This document shows, piece by piece, positions 23,901-32,912 of a stretch of 64,000 bases of DNA. Positions within the stretch are counted from its first letter, which is position 1. Each line of letters starts with the position of its first letter. The notes beneath the pieces were generated by a model. The model saw only the letters and a program-made list of their open reading frames with translations, was not told the DNA's origin and ran no database searches. The translations under genes and the position numbers were made by a program. The stretch lies in contig CM057465.1 of assembly GCA_030035585.1 (NCBI GenBank), positions 34,614,001-34,678,000 on the forward strand, in the 5' to 3' direction. The stretch is from Dugong dugon (lineage: Eukaryota; Chordata; Mammalia; Sirenia; Dugongidae).

Positions 23901-24725
23901 ATCAACACAAAAAACCCAACAGATAAACTAGATAATTGGGATCTTCTAAAAATCAAACATCTATGCTCTTCAAAAGATTTCACCAAAAGAGTTAAAAGAG
24001 AACCTACAGACTAGGAAAAAATTTTTGGACAGTACAAGTCAGACAAAGGTCTAATCTCCATAATCTACAAGAAAATCCAACACCTCTACAACAAAAAGAC
24101 AACCAATCCTATCAAAAAATGGGCAAAGGAAATGAACAGACACTTCACCAAGGAAGACATTCATATGGCCAACAGACACATGAGGAAATGCTCGCGATCA
24201 CTAGCCATTAGAGAAATGCAAATTAAAACCACAATGAGATACCATCTCACCCCGGCATTACTGGCATGAATCAAAAACACTGGAAATAACAAATGTTGGA
24301 GGGGCTGCGGGGAGACGGGAACTCTTATACACTGCTGGTGGGAATGCAAAATGATACAGCCATTTTGGAAAATGATATGGCGTTTCCTCAGAAAGCTAGA
24401 AATAGACGTACCATTCGATCCAGCAATCCCACTCCTAGGAATATATCCTAGAGAAATAAGAGTCATCACTCGAATAGACATATGCACACCTATGTTCATG
24501 GCAGCATTATTCACAATAGCAAAACGATGGAAACAACCTCGATGTCCATCAACAGACGAATGGATACACAAACTATGGTACATACACACAATGGAGTACT
24601 ATGCAACGAGAAAGAACAATGAATCGGTGAACCATCTCATAACATGGATGAAACTGGAGGACATCATGCTGAGTGAAATAAGTCAATCACAAAAGGACAA
24701 ATATTGTATGAAACCTCTATTGTAA
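20904..24725 (+). pseudogene. L1 ORF2: endonuclease / reverse transcriptase, three in-frame stops
   Basis: The frame is 1274 codons including the stop; human ORF2p is 1275 residues. ORF2p nicks DNA and primes reverse transcription at the nick. An APE-type endonuclease occupies about residues 1-240 ('[12 protein letters not shown]', 'QETHL', 'IYAPND', 'GDFNTPLS', 'FSRIDHI', 'SDHNAIKVE'). The reverse transcriptase lies at about 500-770 ('[14 protein letters not shown]', '[10 protein letters not shown]', '[14 protein letters not shown]'). The Cys-rich C-terminus is near 24290-24350 ('CWRGCGE', 'HCWWECK'). The frame is kept throughout, but broken by TGA at 23466, TAG at 24012 and TGA at 24267. 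Two fit CGA-to-TGA (CpG decay) and one TGG-to-TAG. The catalytic FADD reads FADG near 23006, so polymerase activity is lost as well. The first uninterrupted part is 854 residues. Confidence 0.97.
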
Positions 24726-25459
24726 AAACCCATGAAAAAATTCACATGCAAAATGTAACAATCCTTGTTGGTTACCAGGGATGGGGGGGGGGGGGATACT
24801 AAATAGGTAATAGGTAAGTGGTAACTTGGGTGAGAGATGAGATAGTACATAGTACAGGGGAAACTAACACAACCTGCACAAGGAAAGGTCATGGAGGCCC
24901 TATGGACACATCCAAACCCCCCGAGTGACTGAGTTGTTGGACGGAGGGCTCTGGGGACCATGATCTCGGGGAACATCTAGCTCAATTGGCATGACACTAC
25001 TTATAAAGATAATGCTCTACATTCTACCTTGGTGAGTAGTGTCTGGGGTCTTAAAAGCCTATGAGCGGCCATCTAAGATACTCCACTGATCTCATCCCTT
25101 CGGGAACAAGGGAGAATGAAGAGAACAGGATACAAGGAAAAGATTAGTCCGAAGGACTAATGGTCCACAGCTACCAAGGCCTCCACGGGACTGAGCCCAG
25201 TACAGCTGGATGGTGCCCGGCTACCACCAATGACTCCTCTGACCAGGATCACAACAGAGGGTTCTGGGCAGAGCTGGAGTAGGATGTAGAGCATAATTTT
25301 AACTCCCAAAAAAAAAAAAAAAAAAAGAAGACCAGATATACTGGCCTAAAGAATACTAGAGAAACCTCGAGAGTGTGGCCCCCAGACACCCTTTCAGCTC
25401 AGAGGGGAAGTTACCTTCAAGGTTCGATATTAAGCCTGGGAATGGACACCCCAGTAAAA

Positions 25460-25740
25460 CTAAATGGGACTAACGATGTACAGGAGTCCGGTGACAAGGG
25501 CCAGAAGGCAGAGGGAGAGTAGGAAACTGATGATAAGGAACACAAATTGAATAAGGACACTGTCGATGTATTGTGAGATTGTTGACCACTGCTATAGGGC
25601 AACATTTGTAGTAACTATTAAATGGGAGGCTGTTTTGTCCTGTAAGCCTTCATCTTGGGCGAGAATGGCAGCACAATTGGAAGAGCATAGTCAATATCAC
25701 TTAAATGTGTAAGTAAAAAGTTTTGAAATGGTGTTTAAAT
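25460..25740 (+). repeat. L1 3' UTR module, copy A
   Basis: Markers shared with copy B: 'gtgacaaggg', 'ggaacacaa', 'agattgtt', 'atagggcaacat', 'tgtaagccttcatctt', 'ttttgaaatggtgt'. It runs into an (AAAT)n tract at 25738-25770. Confidence 0.9.
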
Positions 25741-25771
25741 AAAATAAAAATAAATAAATAAATAAATAAAC

Positions 25772-26075
25772 AAAGGAGACTAAAGAGGTACAATAGTCCA
25801 CTGACAAGGTCCAGAAGACAGAAGGGGACAAGGAAGCCCCCTAGTGATAGGGAACACAAGGTGGAGTAAGGATATTCTTGATGTGCTGTGAGATTGTTAA
25901 CCATTGTCATAGGGCAACATGTGTAGTAACTGTTAAATGAAAAACTATTTTGTTCTGTAAGCCTTCATCTTAAGTGAGAATAACAGCACAGTTGGAAGAG
26001 CGTAGTCAATGTCACTGAACTGTGAATGTAGAAAATTTTGAAACGGTGTATCTTTGGCCATCTGTAATTTTCATC
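25772..26075 (+). repeat. L1 3' UTR module, copy B
   Basis: Same order of markers as copy A with roughly one difference in five bases by eye. It ends 'ttttgaaacggtgtatct' and then an A run at about 26077-26087. Confidence 0.9.
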
Positions 26076-26087
26076 AAAAAAAAAAAG

Positions 26088-26217
26088 GTTGAGAATTTAG
26101 AGGCTTAATACGTTGTGGGGTTGTTAACCAATGTCAAAAAAAACAACATGTGTACTACTATTTCATGAGAAACTATTTGCTCTGTAAGCTTTCACCTGAA
26201 GTACAATAAAATATATA
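26088..26217 (+). repeat. L1 3' UTR module, copy C (partial)
   Basis: Only the second half is kept: 'ggggttgttaaccaatgtca', 'caacatgtgta', 'ctctgtaagctttcacct', leading to 'aataaa' near 26206 and the terminal poly(A). Confidence 0.85.
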
Positions 26218-26241
26218 TTAAAAAAAAAAATCTCATGTTGA
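26218..26241 (+). repeat. L1 poly(A) and right target-site duplication
   Basis: A short A tail is followed by the exact second copy of 'aaaaatctcatgttga' (26226-26241). The upstream AATAAA acts as the polyadenylation signal. Confidence 0.93.
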
Positions 26242-26639
26242 ACTGAGCTTTATTTTGGTCATATACATGTATTGGGACACATGAGCACCACCCAACCCCC
26301 TCCATACATAGAGTTTAAATTTGAGCCTCTCAAAAGATAAGTTCAATATATCAATTAAAGAAAGAACTGCTACTACTTGCAGCAACTCAGAAAAATCTAA
26401 AAGATACAGTGTTCAAAGAAAGAAGAAATAAATGAATACATATTATATGGAATACATATAATACAAATGAATAAATATTATATGGAATTTAAATAACACA
26501 GAAAGATTTCTTCCTCACAATTTTGCAGTTTTGCCTTTTTCATAAATCAAGTGACCATATGTGTAAGAGTCTGTTTCTGGGTCCTGGACTTGATGCGTTC
26601 CATTAGTTTCACGAATGAAACAACCAGTTGGTGTTGCAC

Positions 26640-27880
26640 CATTTGGCTAGTGGCAATTAAATACCATTTTATTTACTGTTGGTTTATAATTTGTCTTAAC
26701 ATGTCATAAGGCAAATTATTCCAAGTTTTTCTTCTTTATGAGTGTTTTAGATTTTCTTGGTATTTTGTATTTCCATATATGTTTTAGAGGCATCTTTTCA
26801 AATTATTAAAAGAAAAAAGGACTTTGGGTATATTGATTGGTAATGCACTGAATCTGTAAATCTTTTGACATAAATTGGCATCTCCACAGTATTGAATTTT
26901 TCAGTTCATGAAGATGGCATAACTCTCTGTTTAGATCTTTTTTCCTTTTTTCTTTTTGATTTTGTTTTCTTGCTTTATCAGAAGTTTTGACCATCTTTTG
27001 TGAGATTTATTCCTAGGTTTTTGATATTTTTAATGCTATTATAAATGGTATATTTTTAAAGTTTCATTTTTTAATGTTTGTTATTTTAAAGAAATATAAA
27101 TGATTTTTATATATTAATTTTCTAAAATCACTTGTTAATTTTAGTAATTTATCTTTTTGTTATTATTTTCTATAAACATCATCATAACATATACAAATAA
27201 AACCAGTTTTATTTCTTCTTATCCAATACTTCTACTTCTTGCCTGCCTGCTTGCCTTTTCTGTCCTTCCTTTCCTGTCTATCTTCCCTCCCTCTTCTTCC
27301 TTTCCTTCCTTCCTAATACTTCTTGCCTTCCTGCATGGCTGGGTCACTAAGTACAACAGTGAACAGAAGTCATGTTAGCAGATATTTAGCTGTTGTTCCT
27401 GATCTCAAATGGAAAACTTTTAACTTCACCAATGAGTATGATGTTCCCTGTAGATTTTTTATAGATACACTTTATGAGATTAAAGAAGGTTATGAAAGTC
27501 TCCTTCTAGTCTTAATTTGCCCAAGAGGTTTTATTTTTGGGGATCAATATTTAATTTATCAGATAATATTTCTGTACCATATAGATGAGCATATCATTTT
27601 TCTTATTTTATTAATGTGGTGAGTTACACTAACTAATTTTCAAATGTTAAACCAATCTTTTATTCTTGGGATAAAACCAGCTTGGACTTGATGTATGAGC
27701 CAGTATTTTATAAATGCTGGATTCAGTTTGCTAAGCTTCATTTAGCATTTTTGTGTCTATGTGCATCAGTAAGATTGGCTTATAATTTTCTGGATTATAG
27801 CAATTAATTCTTGTTTGTATTATGTAGTCTTTTATCTTCATCTGCCCGAGTGATTTTCTTGTGGGTTTTCTATCTTGGAT
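26640..27880 (-). mobile_element. Old L1 (L1M-type), ORF2 region, minus strand
   Basis: Reverse-complement ORF2 text: 'taatgcactgaatctgtaaa' near 26840, 'gttcatgaagatggcat' near 26903, 'ggattcagtttgctaagctt' near 27720, 'tgtgcatcagtaagattggc' near 27760. Frames are degraded. A pyrimidine-rich CCTT/CCTG stretch at about 27235-27335 lies within it. Confidence 0.7.
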
Positions 27881-27970
27881 AATAATATCATCATCCATAT
27901 GCTTACTTATCTTTGAATCACATGCTCACGCTCACATTCAATCAATCACAAATTCCATCAACTCCACGGT

Positions 27971-28299
27971 TGTCGGGGCGGCGGAGACAATAACCAATTC
28001 CACAACTCTTACAGAGAAGTGGGGCCAGCTCTGAGGAGTCGAACACCGGCTTCAGTCCCAGGAGTTTATTTTATAGTCAATACAGCAAGCAGTGAAGCAA
28101 ATAACAGAACAATGGGCTTTGGGTGAATAACAGTAAGTTTCGGGCAAGGGAGGAGGAATTCAGGTAAACAAGCCAATCAGTAACGGGTTTGGAAAAACAA
28201 GTCGTGACAAGTCTCAGCATGTTGGGGACAAGTCTCAATATCTTGTGCAGCATAGAGGCCTTTATACATCCATAATTTAATGGCACGTATCCCCACACA
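27971..28299 (-). repeat. Endogenous retrovirus LTR fossil, probably solo
   Basis: About 330 bp that on the minus strand starts TGTG and ends GACA. Near its 3' third lies a 'tataaaataaactcc' box and the R/U5-like text 'gaagccggtgttcgactcc'. A GC-rich terminus ('gccgccccgaca') is typical of LTR ends. No internal coding lies beside it, so a solo LTR is the likely state. The family is uncertain; it is inserted in or beside the old minus-strand L1. Confidence 0.6.
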
Positions 28300-28384
28300 C
28301 CTTTTAAATACTGTATCATACAGGCTTATCATTCTTTCTGCTTTATAGCTTCTACACTAGTTCTGGATTCTATTATATTTTTCC

Positions 28385-28600
28385 TGGATTGCTCCAAGAA
28401 TGCCTATAAGGTTTCTCTGCCACAAGTTTTGCTCTTTCCTGTCGATTTTCCACATTGCAGCTGAGATGAACTTTTAATACCACAAATTCTATTACTCTGC
28501 TTGCCTTCATAAAACCTTTCGGTGGCTCCCCACTGAATTTCTTTCAGCTCCGCAGATTGGCCGTGTACTCTCTTATATTCAAGAGCAAGGTCTCACAATA
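28385..28600 (+). repeat. L2 LINE fragment
   Basis: 'acttttaataccacaaattc' and 'aacctttcggtggctcccca' match the L2 block ('...CACAAATCTGATCATG...', 'CCTCCAATGGCTTCCCA'). Confidence 0.7.
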
Positions 28601-29190
28601 ATGCACAAACTAAAGGACCAGCATGGCAGAGTAGGCAAGGAGTTGAAAGATAATGGTTGGCAAAAAGATGGCCAGAGAGGAAACAATATATTGGAGAGGT
28701 ACAAAAGGCAGTTCAGGAAATAATTTTTCAAACATTATCTGTCTACTTTATCATCTATTTTTATGCTTGGCCTAACATGTTTTATAAGACCTGGAGCTGA
28801 GCTCTTAGAGGAGGCAAGTCGCAACCCTTCTACTCAGTTCTGGATAGCACAGTTTATGGGCCATGTACAAAGTGCAACTTCCGAAGAAAGTAACTAGGTA
28901 GCAAGGAATTGTTGAAGGCAATATTGATAGTTAACTGGTTAAGGTGATACTTCAAGAAGTGTCATATAAAATGGGAACTTAATAATATTTTGTGCACATT
29001 CATGACTACAAAGGATATAAATAATTACCAACGGGCAGAAATATAGGGATGCAGACTTCATCTCCAAATTAGGAAGAACTAACGACTAAAACTGGCTCAA
29101 GTGGAATGGGTTGCCTTGAGACAATAAATTTCCTCTCGTGTAATGTACTCAAGCAGTGGTTGGTCACTTATATATAGGGAATTTATACAT
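28600..29190. other. Unique DNA, no gene seen
   Basis: Nothing recognised. Confidence 0.4.
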
Positions 29191-29194
29191 TAAG

Positions 29195-29327
29195 GCAGTG
29201 GTTCCAAAGCCCAACCACATCCAGACCAGTTAAATCACAGCCTCTGGGAATGGAACACAAGAATTGGTATTTTTAAGCTTCCCAGCTGATTCCAGTATGC
29301 AGACAAGATTGAGAAGCTCTGCATTAG
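29195..29327 (+). repeat. MER5A-like hAT DNA transposon
   Basis: 'gtggttccaaagcccaacca' through 'gagaagctctgcatt' follows the non-autonomous MER5A pattern, including the 'gaattggtatttttaagctt' and 'cagctgattcc' blocks. Diverged. Confidence 0.65.
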
Positions 29328-29331
29328 GGGG

Positions 29332-29512
29332 GAATTTCAACTCCTCAGTGGTTCTTGTGCATCAGAAGTGTCTAGAAGGGATTGAAAGAATACAGATTTT
29401 CAAGCACTGTCCTGCAGTTGCTGAATTAGTAGGATTGGGGTGAAACCTATACATTTAAGATTACTCCCAGGTGATTCCTTTTTTAACCTGGGTTTGGAGA
29501 TAGCTAGATTAG
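29332..29512 (+). repeat. Second MER5A-like element
   Basis: 'ctcagtggttcttgtgcatc', 'ctgaattagtaggattgggg' and 'ctcccaggtgattcc' give the MER5A order. It lies directly after another copy of the same type. Confidence 0.65.
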
Positions 29513-29644
29513 ATGACGCCTTTTAAAGAGAAAGCCTTATGCATCTTTAATTCAGCAAGGGACTTAACAGACTCATTTGTGTTGTCACCTTGGACAAAAT
29601 ATGCAATACAAATTGGGGACAGTATATTTAGAACAAAAAATTAG

Positions 29645-30120
29645 TTATGGAGACAAAGAGATCTGAATTCTAATTCTGTTAATTACCAGTTACTTACTTA
29701 CTGTTGTTAGAGTCCATCGAGTTGGCAGTGATTTACAGCGACCCTGTGTACAACAGAACAAAACACCGCCCAGTCCTGCACCATCCCCACAGTTGTTGCT
29801 TTGTTTGAGCCCATTGTAGCCACTGTGTCAGTTCATCTTGTTGAGGGTCTTCCTGTTTTTCACTGACCCTCTACTTTATCAAGCATTATGTCCTTCTCCA
29901 TAATATGGCCGGTCCTAATAACATGTCCGAAGTGCGTGAGACGAAGTCTTGCCGTCCTCACTTACTTACTAGTCTTGAACTAATTTACTTAATCTCTCAA
30001 CTTCACTTTCCTCATCTTAATGTGGAGTAATAACAACCATGTTACAGATTCACTTTAAAGTTTAAATAAAATTATTTATGAAAAGCATCAAAGTGTCTGG
30101 CAGGATGTCTGGTCATATTG
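29645..30120 (+). repeat. MIR SINE split by an RTE fragment
   Basis: The left part is 29645-29702 ('gatctgaattctaattctg'). The right part is about 29960-30120 ('actaatttacttaatctctc', 'ctttcctcatcttaatgtgg', 'catcaaagtgtctggcagg'). The two halves rejoin across the inserted RTE fragment. Confidence 0.75.
29703..29959 (-). mobile_element. RTE-type LINE 3'-end fragment
   Basis: 'tgttagagtccatcgagttg', 'caacagaacaaaacaccgcc', 'gagcccattgtagccactgt', 'gaccctctactttatcaagc', 'aacatgtccgaagtgcgtga'. The 11-bp duplication 'acttacttact' is at 29692-29702 and 29960-29970. It is 5'-truncated after about 257 bp and splits a MIR. Confidence 0.9.
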
Positions 30121-30235
30121 GGCTCTTTAAAATTCTGTGAATCTATAGATGCTGAAATTGTATTCCCAATTGCTTTTTAACTTACTTTAATGCGTTGTGG
30201 ATGCCTGCTTTTCATATTCTGTTTGGTTTAGGTAA

Positions 30236-30446
30236 GAAGCCCTGATGGCACAGTGTTTAAAGCCCTTGGCTGCTAATCAGAAGGTCTGTGGTTCAAACCC
30301 ACCAGCTGCCCCTAGGGAGAAAGATGTGGCAGTCTGCTTCGATAAAGATTTACAGCCTTGGAAACCCTATGGGGCAGTTCTGACTCTGTACTATAGGGTC
30401 ACTGTGAGTCAGAATTGACTCAATGGCAATGGGTTGGGTTGGTTTC
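30236..30446 (+). repeat. AfroSINE, long subfamily
   Basis: 'gaagccctgatggcacagtg', 'gtggttcaaacccaccagct', the insert 'gtggcagtctgcttcgataa' and the tail 'tgtgagtcagaattgactc'. Full length. Confidence 0.93.
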
Positions 30447-30449
30447 GGT

Positions 30450-32530
30450 GTATAATTGATATTTTAAATGCCATTGGGGTAAAAAATGATGCTTTTTACC
30501 TGCTATTATTTTTAAGTAAAATATAATCTATTACTAATTTTTTTCTAAAGAGAAAATTTCAGATAAGAATTTATTTTCATTAATTTTACTATAAATGATG
30601 GCGGGGAGGAGTTAACTGTGTACTTATTTTTGTTTTAATCATAGGTTTACAGAAACTCTGTAATTTTTATTAAAATGGAAAACTGTGAAGAAAGAAAAAG
30701 ATAGCAGTTGGAGTTAAAATTCCTCGATAAACATTTCTCTTTTTAAGAAATCAGCATTTAAGAACGATATGCTTATTTGGAAGGTCCCAGGAGTAAACTG
30801 CAAAATTTATTTTTTCCATTCAATCAATGGATTTTATTCATTCCTTGGAGTCGATGAAGTTCAGAGATGGTGTGTGATGGGAAATGTGGCATGCCAGTGT
30901 TTTCCTAGTGATTGCATCTTGGATTAGTTTGCTGCTTGTTTGAAGAGATTCCATTTTGAAGAACCGAATGTGATGGATTTATCTTCAGAAATGAACAGAC
31001 ATGGGAAGAATATAGTGAGTCACAAGCTAGAAGATCAGAAGAAGGTAATATAAATAAATTTCCTTTTGTTTGTTCCTTTTTGTTTATGCTTAAGAAGAAT
31101 TTTGTAAATTAAAAATGAATGTTCTTTATGAGATAAAATAGCTTTTGTAAAAAAAAACCCTGCCATATAGCTAAGCGTTGCTGTAGGTTTGGGTTTCATT
31201 ACTAGTTGGTGATTTTATTTCTGTTCTCTTCTGAATTTGCCCATCCTGTGGGTTGGCCAATGATTCCACTGTTTTCTGTTACCGTTGGCTTCATGCTGGT
31301 GACCTGCTGGCTTGACCTCAGGTGAGCAGTTCTCTGAGATCCAGAATGATGCTGAGTCATGGAGCATCTCTGGTGTAATGGAGCAAGTTGGAGCTCCCTG
31401 AAAAAGAACACCTGCCTTGCTGCCGTTAGAAGGGATAGGTGGCCAATTTTATATCCTTGGAGAACAACTTATCAATTATCACTTTTGTAGCTGGCTCAGA
31501 AAGAGAGCTTGGGATAATGATAAGCTTTGGTTTCAACTCTTCACGTGTGATTTTGATGGAACTAGTGGACAATACCAAGAAAGGACTGTGTTAACATTAA
31601 AAACCAAACCAAACCAAAAAAAAAAAAAAAAACGGATTTAGAGAGCTTCTGAGTAAGATGGGAATTGAATACTGAGACTTGCACTTAAACTACATTTTCT
31701 ATCTTCTTAGAAACTCTTACCTGCTAAACTATTGTGCTGTGGTGAGAACCATCTAGAGAGCACTTATCAAAAGGGTCAGAGATAGTGCCCAGGAGAGAAA
31801 GCCCCACTCATACAGAAATAAATTGTCTCTTACAGTACTTTGATTGACTCTCTTAGTACAGAGAGGTGTGTGGGGACCTAGTGGTTAAGGCACAAAACCA
31901 AGGACTAATAAGTAATGGAAAGATGATTTTTAGTTAGACCTGGACCTAAGAGGCTGGATTAAGGTTTGTTTTTCCATCTGTCTTAGAAATTGCTAGTCAC
32001 ATTGTACATCCCACAATACAACTAGCTCTTTTATAGTTTTGGAGGTAAGATGTTTAGAAGAGGCTATACAGAGTCAATAGCTTATTAATTTTGCTCTGCC
32101 ACTATGATCAATACCACTTGAATGGGGACTACAGTAATCCCTCTGCCACCAGTTGAGGCAGAAATTCTAAAAAATCTCAGAAAATACAAAGTACAGTAAT
32201 ATCCAAGGTGCGTGGAATCAATTTTCACTTCAGTGTGGATATAACTTTCTGCACAAATAAGTGGATTACCAAGAATGATGTTGGTGTTACAAATGTCCAG
32301 ATTTTTTTTTTTCCTGCTGGCACTAAGGGTGTTACTTCAGGAGAGATAGTGGGATAAGTTTCAGTGCAATGCATGCTCTGGAATTTTTTAACCACTAAGA
32401 AGCCATTTAATCATTTTCCCACATCCACATTTTGAAAATGTGATTCACTCTGATGGTAATTTGCCTACTGTATTGGTTGGGTGAAGAAGGAGGTGAGTAA
32501 TAGGTGAGCAGTTGGTATTATAGACTTGCA
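30450..32530. other. Unique DNA, no gene seen
   Basis: No exon or clear family recognised. An A-rich run ('aaccaaaccaaaccaaaaaa' onward) is at about 31600-31633. Open frames at 31202-31411 and 31417-31641 show no domain. Confidence 0.4.
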
Positions 32531-32532
32531 AT

Positions 32533-32674
32533 GAGCCCTGGTGGCACAGTGGTTAAGCATTTGGCTGCTAACCAAAAGGTCAGTGGTTCAAATCTACCAG
32601 CCGCTCCTTGGAAACCCTCTGGATCACTGTGAGTCAGAATTGACTCGGTGGTAATGGGTTTGGTTTTTGGTTTG
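32533..32674 (+). repeat. AfroSINE, short subfamily with internal deletion
   Basis: The head 'gagccctggtggcacagtgg' and the tail 'gtgagtcagaattgactcgg' are joined with the central 'ggcagttctactctgtccta' part missing. It is followed directly by another AfroSINE. Confidence 0.92.
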
Positions 32675-32686
32675 AATCTTGGTTAG

Positions 32687-32900
32687 GAGCCCTGGTGGCA
32701 CAGTGGTTAAGCACTTGGCTGCTAATTGAAAGGTTGGCAGTTCGAACCCACTAGCCACTCTGAGGGAGAAAGATGTGGCAGTCTGCTGCTATAAAGATTT
32801 ATAGCGTTGGAAACCCTACGGGACAGTTCTACTCTGTCCTAAAGAGTTGCTATAAGTTGGAATGGACTGGATGGCAATGAGTTTTGTTTTTTTTTTTTTA
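32687..32900 (+). repeat. AfroSINE, long subfamily
   Basis: Complete long form with 'gtggcagtctgctgctataa', ending in a T run. The duplication 'aatcttggttag' / 'aatcttggctag' is at 32675-32686 and 32901-32912, so it landed exactly at the tail end of the preceding SINE. Confidence 0.93.
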
Positions 32901-32912
32901 AATCTTGGCTAG

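Larger units (their letters stand above)
24726..26217 (+). other. L1 3' UTR with G13 tract and triplicated module
   Basis: About 1.5 kb, several times longer than the human L1 3' UTR. A run of 13 G lies at 24783-24795, comparable in place to the G-rich quadruplex-forming tract known in L1 3' UTRs. An A run lies at about 25308-25326. From 25460 a module recurs three times (see the separate repeat entries). Confidence 0.85.
18757..26225 (+). mobile_element. Full-length L1 LINE (elephant-type), recently inserted, inactive
   Basis: About 7.47 kb between perfect 16-bp direct repeats: 5' UTR (18757-19424), ORF1, a long inter-ORF spacer, ORF2, a 1.5-kb 3' UTR and a short poly(A). Both ORFs match mammalian L1 along their length. 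The damage is light: one early end in ORF1, three in-frame stops in ORF2 and an altered catalytic motif, with no frameshift seen in ORF2. This makes it far younger than the L1M relics in the window. It is longer than human L1 (about 6 kb) because of the spacer and the 3' UTR. Confidence 0.97.

Noticed and set aside
31600-31633. A-rich end at 31600-31633 as the tail of a processed pseudogene
   Set aside because: No polyadenylation signal is placed as expected, and the upstream text resembles no gene I recognise. I did not find a convincing target-site duplication.
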